From assembly GCF_003993775.1 (NCBI RefSeq), contig NZ_RJRZ01000004.1, forward strand, positions 62,001-126,000: a stretch of DNA of 64,000 nt, read 5' to 3'. Both the position numbers and the translations under genes were made by a program. A model generated the notes under the pieces. That model ran no database searches. It was given only the letters and a program-made list of their open reading frames with translations, and had not been told where the DNA came from. Shown in pieces: positions 49,094 through 57,763 of this stretch (positions are counted from its first letter, which is position 1; each line of letters begins with the position of its first letter). The stretch comes from Frigidibacter oleivorans (GTDB taxonomy: Bacteria; Pseudomonadota; Alphaproteobacteria; Rhodobacterales; Rhodobacteraceae).

Positions 49094-50236
49094 TCAGGCC
49101 ACCCGCCGCCCCTGCACCCAGGTGCCGCGCAGGATCGGCGTGTCGCCCAGGCGGCGGAACCGGATCAGGTCGGCGCGGGCGCCCGGCTCGATCCTTCCCC
49201 GGTCGGCCAGCCCCGTGGCGCGGGCGGGGGCGGCGGTGACGGTGGCCATGCCGCGCGCCAGGTCGCCCCAGAGGTCGCCCAGCCGCAGCGCCGCCGACAG
49301 CAGCGCGGCGGGCACGTAGTCCGACGACACGATGTCCAGAAGGCCCGCCTCGGCCAGATCGCGGGCGGCCACATTGCCCGAATGCGATCCGCCGCGGATC
49401 AGGTTCGGCGCCCCCATCATCACCAGGATACCATGGGCATGGCAGGCCTCGGCCGCCTCCAGCGTCGTCGGGAATTCGGCCAGCCGGATGCCGTAGCCCG
49501 CCGAGGTGGCCACATGGTCGGCGGTCGTGTCGTCATGGCTGGCCAGCGCCGCGCCCAGCCGCTGCGCCACCGCCACCGCCGCCGCCTCATGCGCGTCGCC
49601 ATAGGTGTCGCGCAGCGCCTTCAGCCGGGCCACGTGCTCGGCAAAGCCCTCCTCGGACATGCCGCGCTTGCCCATGACGTATTGCGCCAGCTTGCCCACG
49701 TCACGGAACTGCCGCTGGCCGGGGGTATGGTCCATCAGGCTGACGATGCCGACCCGGTCGGTTTCGGAAAACTCGTCCAGTTCCGCGATCAGCGTCTCGG
49801 AACAGACCTCGGCCCGCAGATGCAGGAAATGGCTGATCCGCAGCGCCCCCTTGCCGCGCAGGTCCAGCAGTTCCGAGGCCAGTTCGCGGGCGTATTTGGC
49901 ATAGTCGCCCTTGTCGCCCCGCGTGATCGACCCCACCCGCATCGCGTCGAAGACGGTGGTGATTCCCGTCCCCGCCAGTTCCGCGTCATGGGCGAGGATC
50001 GCCGCCGCATGCGGCCAGTCCACCCCCGGGCGCGGCTGGATGTGGCGTTCGAGGTTGTCGGTATGCAGCTCGATCAGCCCCGGCGCGAGGAAGTCGCCCT
50101 CGCAATCCACGGCACCCGGCGGAATGCCGCTGCCCTCGCCGATCTCGGCGATCCGCCCGTCACGCAGGCAAAGGCTGCCGCGAAGCGTCCGTTCCGGCAG
50201 CACGAGCGTGGCATTGGCGAAAATCGTCTCGGTCAT
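49094..50236 (-). CDS. phnM: Alpha-D-ribose 1-methylphosphonate 5-triphosphate diphosphatase PhnM
   Basis: A 380-residue amidohydrolase-fold enzyme of the C-P lyase pathway that removes diphosphate from the triphosphate intermediate. It has the PhnM signature LIELHTDNLERHIQPRPGVDWPHAAAILAHDAELA, then SLMDHTPGQRQF, DDTTADHVATSAG and IVSSDYVPAALL, with metal-binding His/Asp residues intact. The ATG at 50236 has AAGGACC upstream. It is divergent from the DUF1045 gene and precedes the PHP-family gene. A second, more divergent copy lies at 59430. Confidence 0.92.
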   Translation of the reverse strand: MTETIFANATLVLPERTLRGSLCLRDGRIAEIGEGSGIPPGAVDCEGDFLAPGLIELHTDNLERHIQPRPGVDWPHAAAILAHDAELAGTGITTVFDAMRVGSITRGDKGDYAKYARELASELLDLRGKGALRISHFLHLRAEVCSETLIAELDEFSETDRVGIVSLMDHTPGQRQFRDVGKLAQYVMGKRGMSEEGFAEHVARLKALRDTYGDAHEAAAVAVAQRLGAALASHDDTTADHVATSAGYGIRLAEFPTTLEAAEACHAHGILVMMGAPNLIRGGSHSGNVAARDLAEAGLLDIVSSDYVPAALLSAALRLGDLWGDLARGMATVTAAPARATGLADRGRIEPGARADLIRFRRLGDTPILRGTWVQGRRVA

Positions 50237-50359
50237 GGTCTGGTCCTTTGGGTCCGGCACGGGCAAGGGTGGCGGGACCGGCAGAGCCCCGGATCACCCC
50301 GGTCTTCAGGGGGGAGGAATGTCACACCGCCTTGACGGTGCGACGCTAGAGGATACGGA

Positions 50360-51082
50360 ATGACGGAGTTTCGACGCTATGCCATCTACTGGGCGCCCGC
50401 GCCCGGTCCGCTGGCCGATTTCGGCGCGCAGTGGCTGGGCTGGGATGCCGCCCGGGGCCGCGACCTGCCGCCGCTCGCCCTGCCCGGCCTGGCCCGCCCG
50501 GCCGACAGCCTGACCGAAGAGCCGCGCAAATACGGGTTCCACGGCACGCTGAAGCCGCCCTTCCGGCTGGTGGACGGCGCCACGCCCGAGGGCCTGATGG
50601 GCGCGACCGCGGCGCTGGCGGCCCGTCTGGCCCCGGTCACGACCGGCCGGCTGGCGCTGCACCGGATCGGCCGGTTCATGGCGCTGGTTCCCACCGGCGA
50701 CACCGGCGCGCTGGAATGCCTCGCCGCGACCGTGGTGAAGGACCTCGATCCCTATCGCGCGCCGCTGACGACCGAGGATCTGATCCGCCGGCAGGCGGCG
50801 AAGCTGACGTCCGAACAGCGCGACCTGCTGGACCGCTGGGGCTATCCCTATGTGATGGGCGAGTTCCGCTTTCACCTGACGCTGACCGGCCGCGTGGAGG
50901 AGGACGAGGCCGACGCGGTCGAGGCAGCGCTGGCCGGGGCGGTGGCGCCCCTCTGCCCCGATCCCTTCGTGGTGGACGAGATCTGCCTGTTCGGCGAAGC
51001 CGGGGACGGACGTTTCCATATCCTGCACCGCTATGCCCTGACCGGCGGCACCGCCGCCGCGCCGCAATCCGCCGCGGGCTGA
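50360..51082 (+). CDS. DUF1045 phosphonate-operon-associated protein
   Basis: A 240-residue protein of DUF1045, the family often annotated as a putative phosphonate metabolism protein. It opens RRYAIYWAPAPGPLADFGAQWLGWD and contains KYGFHGTLKPPFRL and HLTLTGRVEEDEADAVE, two H-x-T motifs like 2H phosphoesterases. This suggests a cyclic phosphodiester or nucleotide ligand. It is divergent from phnM, and its 3' end overlaps the convergent phnN by 52 bp. Its exact role in the pathway is unknown. Confidence 0.87.
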   Translation: MTEFRRYAIYWAPAPGPLADFGAQWLGWDAARGRDLPPLALPGLARPADSLTEEPRKYGFHGTLKPPFRLVDGATPEGLMGATAALAARLAPVTTGRLALHRIGRFMALVPTGDTGALECLAATVVKDLDPYRAPLTTEDLIRRQAAKLTSEQRDLLDRWGYPYVMGEFRFHLTLTGRVEEDEADAVEAALAGAVAPLCPDPFVVDEICLFGEAGDGRFHILHRYALTGGTAAAPQSAAG

Positions 51083-51609
51083 AGCGCCGCCAGCACCGCC
51101 TGCACCGCGGCCTCCAGCGGCCCGTCATTGTCGATGCGCAGCGTGGGCAGCCCCTCGGGCAGCGAAAAATCCGCCAGCCGGTCCAGCCGGCGGGCGATGT
51201 CCTCGGCGCTTTCGCGGCCGCGCGCGGCCAGCCGGGCGGCCAGCGTGACGGGCCGGGCCGTCACCAGCAGCACCGTCAGGCCGGGAAACACCGCCGCCGC
51301 CTGCGCCAGCATCGCCCGCGAGCCGTTGAAGATCACCGTCCCGCCTTGCGCCGCCGCAGCCGCCGCGCCGGCGGGGATGCCATAGCTCAGGCCATGCGCC
51401 TGCCAGTCCAGCGCGAAATCCCCCGCGGCGCGGCGGCGGGCGAATTCGGCCTCGGTCACGCCCTCGAAGGGTTCGCCCCCCGCCGCCTCGGGCCGGGTGA
51501 TGACGCGGCGGACGACATGCAGGTCCGGCCGGGCCGCGGCCACGGCGGCGATCACCGTATCCTTGCCCGCGCCCGAAGGCCCGACCACCGCGAAGACCCG
51601 CCCCGCCAT
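51031..51609 (-). CDS. phnN: Ribose 1,5-bisphosphate phosphokinase PhnN
   Basis: A 192-residue guanylate-kinase-like enzyme that phosphorylates ribose 1,5-bisphosphate to PRPP in the C-P lyase pathway. The P-loop is VVGPSGAGKDTVIAAV, followed by RRVITRPEAAGGEPFEGVTEAEF and a DWQAHGLSYGIP nucleotide region. It ends the minus-strand phn run, 3 bp after phnL. The last 52 bp overlap the opposite-strand DUF1045 gene. Confidence 0.92.
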   Translation of the reverse strand: MAGRVFAVVGPSGAGKDTVIAAVAAARPDLHVVRRVITRPEAAGGEPFEGVTEAEFARRRAAGDFALDWQAHGLSYGIPAGAAAAAAQGGTVIFNGSRAMLAQAAAVFPGLTVLLVTARPVTLAARLAARGRESAEDIARRLDRLADFSLPEGLPTLRIDNDGPLEAAVQAVLAALQPAADCGAAAVPPVRA

Positions 51610-51612
51610 CGC

Positions 51613-52305
51613 TCAGGCGGCTTTCGGGGTGAAGGCGGCCACGTCGACCAGCCGGTCGCAGACCCGCGCCCGGGCCGGTTCGTCATGGAAGATGCCGACG
51701 ATCGCCGCGCCCCGTCCCTTCGCCTCCTCGATCAGCCGCAGCACCGTCTCGCGGTTGGCGGCGTCGAGGCTGGCCGTCGGCTCGTCCAGCAGCAGCGCCG
51801 GATAGTCATGCGCGAAGCCCCGGGCGATGTTCACCCGCTGCTGTTCGCCGCCCGAGAAGGTGGTGGGCGACAGGCTCCACAGCCGTTCGGGGATGTTCAG
51901 CCGCGCGAGCAGCCCCGCCGCCCGGGCACGCGCCGCCTCTTCCTCCATCCCCAGGGCGAACAGCGGTTCGGCCACCACGTCCAGCGTCGGCACCCGCGGC
52001 ACTACCCGCAGGAACTGGCTGACATAGCCCAGCGTCCCGCGGCGCAGGGCCAGGATCTGCCGCGGCTCGGCCCGGGCCACATCCACCCCCGCCACCAGGA
52101 TCTGTCCCGCCGCGGCGAGGTAGTTGCCCCAGATCATCCGCATCAGCGTGGACTTGCCCGCGCCCGAGGCGCCGACCAGCCCCACGCATTCGCCCGCCGC
52201 CACCGACAGCTCGGCCCCCGCCATCACCGGAATGACCGCGCTGCCCTGGTTGTGCAGGGTAAAGGTCTTGGCCACCCCGGCCAGCCGGATCACCGCATCC
52301 GTCAT
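51613..52305 (-). CDS. phnL: C-P lyase ABC-type ATPase PhnL
   Basis: A 230-residue ABC ATPase associated with the C-P lyase complex, required in the first, glycosylation-linked steps. The Walker A is GASGAGKST, the signature is FSGGEQQRVNIARG, and the Walker B is ALLLDEPTASLD. The N-terminus (IRLAGVAKTFTLHNQGSAVIPV) is typical of PhnL. It starts 16 bp after corA and is followed by phnN after 3 bp. Confidence 0.93.
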   Translation of the reverse strand: MTDAVIRLAGVAKTFTLHNQGSAVIPVMAGAELSVAAGECVGLVGASGAGKSTLMRMIWGNYLAAAGQILVAGVDVARAEPRQILALRRGTLGYVSQFLRVVPRVPTLDVVAEPLFALGMEEEAARARAAGLLARLNIPERLWSLSPTTFSGGEQQRVNIARGFAHDYPALLLDEPTASLDAANRETVLRLIEEAKGRGAAIVGIFHDEPARARVCDRLVDVAAFTPKAA

Positions 52306-52321
52306 CTGCGCTCTCCCGAAA

Positions 52322-53278
52322 TCACAGCCATTTCTTCCACTTGAAGAACAGGTAGGTCGCCACCGCCGACCCCAGCATCATCCCCAGTGCCATCGGATAG
52401 CCGAAGCGCCATTGCAGTTCCGGCATCACCGCGAAGTTCATCCCGTAGAGCGAGGCGATCAGCGTCGGCGGCAGGAACAGCGCCGCCACCACCGACACGA
52501 TCCGCACCGTGGTGTTCTGCGCGAGGTTGATCATCCCCAGCACCGCGTCCACGGCCAGTGCCACGCGCGCCGACAGGAAATCGGCATGCACCGCCAGCGC
52601 CTGGATGTCGCGCAGCTCGTTCTTGACGAAGCCCTTCAGCGCGTCGCCCACCCGGCCCGCCGCGCCCGTGCCATAGAAGGTCAGCGCCCGTTCCAGCGTC
52701 AGCAGCGCCAGCCGCACCCGGCCGATCATCTCGCCCTGCTGGCCCACCAGTTCCAGCATCTTCTGCAACGCCTCGGGCGGGCGCGCCTCGCCGGGCGAGA
52801 AGATGTCGGTCGAGATGCCGTCCAGCACCCGCCCCACCTGTTCCAGCAGGTCCGCCTGCCGGCTGACGATCTCCTCGATCAGGCCGAGGAAGATGCGGTC
52901 CGGGTCCGAACAGCCGGCCACCGCCTTGTCCGCCCGGTCGGGAAAGGTCTCGAACGGGCGCGGCGCGTGGTGGCGCACCGTCACCAGCCGCCCCGGCGAC
53001 AGGATGAAGGTCACGGGTCCCGACACCTGCACCCGCGCCGGCGTCAGCCCGGGCAGCACCACGGTGATGTAATCCACCGCATCCTCGCGGTAGAGCCGGT
53101 TCGAGATCTCGATCTCTTCCATGTCCGCCAGCGTCGGCACCTCGATCCCGAGTGCGGCCAGCGCCTGCACCTGATTGTCGAGCGGGCGATAGATGTCGAT
53201 CCACAGCGCCTCGGTCAGCGAGGCGCCCTGGCCGAGGCGCATCAGCCCCCGCGGACCGGGTTGATAGGCGAAGAGCAT
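52322..53278 (-). CDS. corA: CorA-family magnesium/divalent cation channel inside the phn operon
   Basis: A 318-residue CorA channel. The cytoplasmic domain covers about 1-255, and two transmembrane helices follow at the C-terminus. The pore motif GMN is in LYGMNFAVMP, with the periplasmic loop MPELQWRFGYP after it. It lies 3 bp after phnK and 16 bp before phnL on the same strand, so it is part of the operon. CorA is not a recognised C-P lyase component. It may supply Mg2+ for nucleotide-dependent steps; this is inference. Confidence 0.92.
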   Translation of the reverse strand: MLFAYQPGPRGLMRLGQGASLTEALWIDIYRPLDNQVQALAALGIEVPTLADMEEIEISNRLYREDAVDYITVVLPGLTPARVQVSGPVTFILSPGRLVTVRHHAPRPFETFPDRADKAVAGCSDPDRIFLGLIEEIVSRQADLLEQVGRVLDGISTDIFSPGEARPPEALQKMLELVGQQGEMIGRVRLALLTLERALTFYGTGAAGRVGDALKGFVKNELRDIQALAVHADFLSARVALAVDAVLGMINLAQNTTVRIVSVVAALFLPPTLIASLYGMNFAVMPELQWRFGYPMALGMMLGSAVATYLFFKWKKWL

Positions 53279-53281
53279 GGA

Positions 53282-54052
53282 TCATACCTGCAGCACGGAG
53301 GAGACCAGAAGCTGCGTATACCCATGCTGCGGATCGTCAAGCACTTGATCGGTCAGGCCGGTTTCCACGACCCGCCCGCCCTTCATCACCATCAGCCGGT
53401 CGGCGAGCAGCCGCACCACCGCCAGATCGTGCGTCACCACGATCGCCGACAGCCCCAGACGGCGCACCAGCCCGCGCAGCAGATCCAAAAGCCGGGCCTG
53501 CACGCTGACATCGAGCCCGCCCGTGGGTTCGTCCATGAACACCAGCCGCGGCCCGGTCACCAGGTTGCGCGCGATCTGCAGCCGCTGCTGCATCCCGCCG
53601 GAAAACTGGCTGGGGCGGTCGTCGATGCGGTCGGCGGCGATCTCGACCCGGGCCAGCCAGTCGGTCGCCGTCTCGCGGATGGTGCCATAATGCCGCCCGC
53701 CCACCGCCATCAGCCGTTCGCCGACATTGCCGCCGGCGCTGACGCCCATGCGCAGCCCGTCGCGCGGGTTCTGGTGGACGAAGGCCCAGTCGGTGCGCGC
53801 CAGCATCCGCCGCGCGGGCTCGCTCATCGTCACGGTATCCACCGGCCCGCGGTCGCGGGTGGCGAAGATGACCTGCCCCGCATCGGGCGCCATGTGCCCG
53901 GCGAGGCAGGACAGGAGCGTGGACTTGCCCGAGCCGCTTTCGCCGACGATGCCCATCACCTCGCCCGGGAACAGGTCGAAGCTGACGCCGGTGCAGCCGA
54001 TGCGGGCGCCATAGCGTTTCTCGATGTCGCGGACGGACAGCAGCGGGGTCAT
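53282..54052 (-). CDS. phnK: C-P lyase ABC-type ATPase PhnK
   Basis: A 256-residue ABC ATPase that binds the PhnGHIJ core. The Walker A is GESGSGKST, the signature is FSGGMQQRLQIARN, and the Walker B is LVFMDEPTGGLD. It begins LLSVRDIEKRYGARIGCTGVSF, as PhnK does. It follows phnJ by 88 bp, the largest gap in the operon. corA comes next. Confidence 0.94.
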   Translation of the reverse strand: MTPLLSVRDIEKRYGARIGCTGVSFDLFPGEVMGIVGESGSGKSTLLSCLAGHMAPDAGQVIFATRDRGPVDTVTMSEPARRMLARTDWAFVHQNPRDGLRMGVSAGGNVGERLMAVGGRHYGTIRETATDWLARVEIAADRIDDRPSQFSGGMQQRLQIARNLVTGPRLVFMDEPTGGLDVSVQARLLDLLRGLVRRLGLSAIVVTHDLAVVRLLADRLMVMKGGRVVETGLTDQVLDDPQHGYTQLLVSSVLQV

Positions 54053-54140
54053 CTGGAAAACTCCTGTGCAGGAAGCGGACCTGTCAGGGGACTACGCCCG
54101 ACCGGGGCGGATGCGGGACGAGGGAACGTGAGGACGGTCA

Positions 54141-55001
54141 TCACGCCACCGCCCCCAGCCGTCCGGCATGCCCCGCCGCGCGGCGGGTCCGGCAATGATC
54201 GGTATCCGAACAGACGAACATCCGCCCGCCCCGGTCGTCGGTGATCACCTCGTCCAGATAGGTATCGGACGCGCCGCACAGATCGCAGTCGTGATCGGCC
54301 TTCGACGGCTCGAACGGGTGATCCTCGAAATCGAGGCTCACCACCTTTGTATAGGGCGGCAGCGCATAGATCCGCTGTTCGCGCCCCGCCCCGAACAGCA
54401 GGATCGCCGGATTGTCGTCCAGCTTCGGATTGTCGAATTTCGGGATCGGCGAGGGGTCCATCACATAGCGGTCCTCGACCAGCACCGGATAGGCATAGGC
54501 GGTGGCGATGCGGCCGTGGCGGGCGATGTCCTCATAGAGCTTCACATGCATCAGCCCGTATTCCTCCAGCTCGTGCATCTTCCGCGTCTCGGTCTCGCGC
54601 GGCTCCAGAAAGCGCAGCGGTTCCGGAATCGGCACTTGGAAGACCAGGATCTGCCCCTCGGCCAGCGGCGTTTCCGGGATGCGGTGGCGGGTCTGGATGA
54701 TCGTGGCCTCGGCCGTGGCCTCGGTCGTGTCGACCCCCGCGGTGCGGTGAAAGAACTTGCGGATCGACACGGCATTGGTGGTGTCGTCCGCGCCCTGGTC
54801 GATGACCTTCAGCCGGTCCTCGGGCGTCAGGCAGGCGGCGGTCACCTGCACGCCGCCGGTGCCCCAGCCATAGGGCATCGGCATCTCGCGGCTGGCGAAG
54901 GGCACCTGATAGCCCGGGATCGCCACGCCCTTCAGGATCGCGCGGCGGATCATCCGCTTCGTTTCCTCGTCGAGATAGGCGAAGTTGTAGTCGTCGGTCA
55001 C
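54141..55001 (-). CDS. phnJ: Carbon-phosphorus lyase catalytic subunit PhnJ
   Basis: A 286-residue radical-SAM-type enzyme that cleaves the C-P bond of alpha-D-ribose 1-methylphosphonate 5-phosphate, releasing methane or another alkane. The cluster cysteines Cys239, Cys242 and Cys264 have the canonical CX2CX21C spacing, with Cys270 (X5) following. The glycyl-radical region GVAIPGYQVPFAS is near residue 30. The start is a GTG at 55001 overlapping the HAD gene stop (GTGA). All features needed for activity are present. Confidence 0.97.
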   Translation of the reverse strand: MTDDYNFAYLDEETKRMIRRAILKGVAIPGYQVPFASREMPMPYGWGTGGVQVTAACLTPEDRLKVIDQGADDTTNAVSIRKFFHRTAGVDTTEATAEATIIQTRHRIPETPLAEGQILVFQVPIPEPLRFLEPRETETRKMHELEEYGLMHVKLYEDIARHGRIATAYAYPVLVEDRYVMDPSPIPKFDNPKLDDNPAILLFGAGREQRIYALPPYTKVVSLDFEDHPFEPSKADHDCDLCGASDTYLDEVITDDRGGRMFVCSDTDHCRTRRAAGHAGRLGAVA

Positions 55002-55594
55002 AGCAGGCCCCTTTCGGTCAGCGCGGCCTCCAGCGCCTCGGGCGCGGTGAAATGGATGGCCTCCATCCCCGCCGCCCGTGCGCCCGCCACGTTCTTCGGG
55101 CTGTCGTCGATGAACAGGCAGTCCGGGGCCGCCACGCCCGCCCGGGCGCAGAGCAGCCCGAAGATCGCCGGATCGGGCTTCAGCACCCGCTCCTGCCCCG
55201 ACACCACGGTGACGCCGAAGGCGCTGGCCAGCCGCGGATGCAGGGCAAGCCCCGTTCCCCAGGTTTCGGACGACCAGTTGGTAATGGCATGGATCGGATG
55301 CCCCTTGGCGCGCAGCCGGTCCATCAGCGCCCATGTGCCCTCGATGGCCTCGGCGATGGTCAGGTGGTAGGCGGCGGGATAGGCCGCGAACAGCGCCCGA
55401 TCCGCCGGATCGGGGATCTCGGCGGCGAGGTCGGCGAAGCGTTCGCCGCCATCCGCGCGCAGGTTGAGCGCCGCGAAATCCGTGCGCTGAAGGAAGGCTT
55501 CGGCGGCCTCGTGGCTGCCGAGAGGCCCGACGAAGGCCAGATGCGGCTGCCAGCGGACCAGCACATTGCCGATATCGAACACGATGGTCTTCAT
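54998..55594 (-). CDS. HAD-superfamily phosphatase (YihX-like) between phnI and phnJ
   Basis: A 198-residue HAD subfamily IA hydrolase. The nucleophile motif reads MKTIVFDIGNVLVRW, with Gly at the second position as in YihX (alpha-glucose-1-phosphate phosphatase). Motif II is ITNWS, motif III is KPDPAIFG, and motif IV is CLFIDDSPKNV. It overlaps phnI by 4 nt and phnJ by 4 nt, so it is co-translated with core C-P lyase genes. It could remove phosphate from a ribose-1-phosphate intermediate, though this has not been shown. Confidence 0.88.
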   Translation of the reverse strand: MKTIVFDIGNVLVRWQPHLAFVGPLGSHEAAEAFLQRTDFAALNLRADGGERFADLAAEIPDPADRALFAAYPAAYHLTIAEAIEGTWALMDRLRAKGHPIHAITNWSSETWGTGLALHPRLASAFGVTVVSGQERVLKPDPAIFGLLCARAGVAAPDCLFIDDSPKNVAGARAAGMEAIHFTAPEALEAALTERGLL

Positions 55595-56709
55595 TCCGCC
55601 GCCTCCCCCAGCCCGGCCCGTGCCCGGTCCGCCGCCGCCCGGATCTTGCGCACCAGTTCCATCTCGGACTGGAAGTCGACGTAATGCGGCAGCTTGATAT
55701 GTTCGAGGAACCCGGTCGCCTGGATATTGTCGGCATGGGACAGCACGAATTCCTCGTCCTGCGCCGGGGCGCCGGCGAAATCCTCGCCCAGTTCCTTCCA
55801 GCGCAGCGCCCGGTCCACCAGCGCCATGCTGATCGCCTTGCGTTCGGTCTGGCCGAAGGTCAGCCCGTAGCCGCGGGTGAATTGCGGCGGTTCGGTCTTG
55901 GAGCCCTTGAACTGGTTCACCGTCTCGCATTCGGTCAGTTCCACCTCGCCGATCTCGACGGCGAAGCCGAGTTCGGGGATGTCGAGTTCGACCGCGCAGG
56001 TGCCGATGCGCAATTCGCCGACGAAGGCGTGGTTGCGCGCATAGCCCCGCTGCGTGGAATAGGCGAGGCCCAGCACGAAGCCCTCGTCCCCCCGGGTCAG
56101 CGACTGCAATCGCAGTGCCCGGTCGGCGGGCAGTTCCAGCGGCTCGCGCGTCAGGTCGCGGGGGTCGTCCTCGCCCGGGGCTTCGGCCTGGATCAGCCCG
56201 TCCTGCCCGAGGAAGTCGAGGATATGCGGCACGGGCGCCGGTTCGGGTCGCGGTCCGGGGGCCGCTTCGGCCGGCGGCACATCGTCCGGCCGCGCCTCGC
56301 CTTCCGCGGCCAGCGCGAAATCCAGCAGGCGGTGCGTATAGTCGAAGGTCGGCCCCAGAACCTGCCCCCCCGGCGCGTCCTTGAAGGTGGCGCTGATCCG
56401 GCGGATGCAGTCCATCGCCCCGGTATCGACGGGGCGCGAGCCGCCGAAGCGCGGCAGCGTCGTGCGATAGGCGCGGATCAGGAATATCGCCTCGATCAGG
56501 TCGCCCCGCGCCTGCTTGATCGCCAGCGCGGCGAGGTCGCGGTCATAGAGCGAGCCTTCCGCCATCACCCGGTTCACGGCCAGCGCCATCTGCTCGCGGA
56601 TCTGCGCGACCGACAGTTCCGGCACCGCCGGGTCGCCGCGACGTTCCTCGGCCAGCCAGTCATGGGCGGCGTCGATGGCGCGCTCGCCCCCTTTCACGGC
56701 GACATACAT
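55591..56709 (-). CDS. phnI: C-P lyase core subunit PhnI
   Basis: A 372-residue subunit of the PhnGHIJ core; PhnI carries the nucleosidase/glycosyl-transfer activity that joins phosphonate to ribose. It opens MYVAVKGGERAIDAAHDWLAEERRGD, has an IRRISATFKDAPGGQVLGPTFDYTHRLLDFAL block and a C-terminal FLEHIKLPHYVDFQSEMELVR. The ATG overlaps the phnH stop by 1 nt (TGATG). It precedes the HAD gene. Confidence 0.95.
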   Translation of the reverse strand: MYVAVKGGERAIDAAHDWLAEERRGDPAVPELSVAQIREQMALAVNRVMAEGSLYDRDLAALAIKQARGDLIEAIFLIRAYRTTLPRFGGSRPVDTGAMDCIRRISATFKDAPGGQVLGPTFDYTHRLLDFALAAEGEARPDDVPPAEAAPGPRPEPAPVPHILDFLGQDGLIQAEAPGEDDPRDLTREPLELPADRALRLQSLTRGDEGFVLGLAYSTQRGYARNHAFVGELRIGTCAVELDIPELGFAVEIGEVELTECETVNQFKGSKTEPPQFTRGYGLTFGQTERKAISMALVDRALRWKELGEDFAGAPAQDEEFVLSHADNIQATGFLEHIKLPHYVDFQSEMELVRKIRAAADRARAGLGEAAE

Positions 56710-57290
56710 CAGGCGGCCTCCACGCGGGTGGTGCGCGGCAGGGCGGCAAGCCGGTCCCCCGCGGTCAGGATGGTGTCGAAGCCCAGCGGGAACAGCGCCC
56801 GGTTGGCGGCGAAGGCCGCGACCTCGGGCAGCGACAGCCACGCCGCGTCGCGGATGCCCGGGCCGGTGAGCCGCGCGCCCGCGGGTTCCAGCGCCGGCAT
56901 CTCGACGATCAGCGTCGCCGACCGGTCGGGATAGTCGGGCAGGCCGACGGCAAAGCGGTCGAGCGGCTGCAACCCCGGCCAGTCGCCAAGGGCAAAGGTC
57001 GCCCCTTCCGCCGCGACGATGGGCGCGCCGGTGTGGAAGGCGATCCAGTCTCGCAGCTCGGGCCGGTCATGCGACGGCGCCAGATGCACCGGCGTGGTGC
57101 GGTCCGCCAGCGTCAGCAGCACCGCCCCCGCGGCGGGCGAACAGGGCCCGGGCGGCAGCGCCCCGGCCATGGCATGGATCGTGCCGGGCCGCGCCATCGC
57201 CTCCAGCACCGCGCGGAAGGCGCGGGCGGCGTCGCGGGCCGGATCGGCGAAACCGCCGGAGAGGCTGCCGGACATTCTGTCGGTCTGCAT
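56709..57290 (-). CDS. phnH: C-P lyase core subunit PhnH
   Basis: A 193-residue core-complex subunit. Family segments are FADPARDAARAFRAVLEAMARPGT near the N-terminus, ALPPGPCSPAAGAVLLTLAD and a PGIRDAAWLSLPEVAAFAANRALFPLG region. The ATG at 57290 overlaps the phnG stop (TGATG); a TTG one codon earlier is possible. It is followed by phnI with a 1-nt overlap. Confidence 0.93.
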   Translation of the reverse strand: MQTDRMSGSLSGGFADPARDAARAFRAVLEAMARPGTIHAMAGALPPGPCSPAAGAVLLTLADRTTPVHLAPSHDRPELRDWIAFHTGAPIVAAEGATFALGDWPGLQPLDRFAVGLPDYPDRSATLIVEMPALEPAGARLTGPGIRDAAWLSLPEVAAFAANRALFPLGFDTILTAGDRLAALPRTTRVEAA

Positions 57291-57742
57291 CAATCCTCTC
57301 CCCGGACGAGCGTGAAGAACTCCACCCTGGTGGCTGCCGCCTTGCCGGCCCGCGCCGCCCGCTGCGCCGCCCGGTCGGCGGCCAGCGGGTCCAGCACCGC
57401 CGCCTGCATCTCGGCCGCGCGCGGGCCCTGCATCAGCGCATCGACCAGCGCCGCCCGTGTGGCATGGGCGCGGTCCCGGCCCTGCACATAGGCATGGCCC
57501 ACCTCGCCCGTCGCCAGCCGCAGCGCGCAGCGCGTCACCGTCATCTCGCCCAGGTTGAAGGGCGCGCCGGTGCCGCCGGCCCGCCCCCGCACCATCACCG
57601 CGCCGCTTTCCGGCGCCCGCGCCCAGTCATGCGCCGGCAGGTCCAGCGGCGCCAGCAGCGCGGCCAGCCGGTCGGGCCGGCTGCGGGCCAGCAGACCCAT
57701 CCAGGCGGCGCGTGGCGCCGTATCATCGTCGATCTTGGACAT
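57290..57742 (-). CDS. phnG: C-P lyase core subunit PhnG
   Basis: A 150-residue core-complex subunit, first gene of the minus-strand phn operon. It has WMGLLARSRPDRLAALLAPL at the N-terminus and a strongly conserved middle NLGEMTVTRCALRLATGEVGHAYVQGRD. The divergent phnF is 105 bp upstream; a candidate operator lies between them. Confidence 0.93.
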   Translation of the reverse strand: MSKIDDDTAPRAAWMGLLARSRPDRLAALLAPLDLPAHDWARAPESGAVMVRGRAGGTGAPFNLGEMTVTRCALRLATGEVGHAYVQGRDRAHATRAALVDALMQGPRAAEMQAAVLDPLAADRAAQRAARAGKAAATRVEFFTLVRGED

Positions 57743-57763
57743 CTTGCCAGGTTGTCGCCATTA

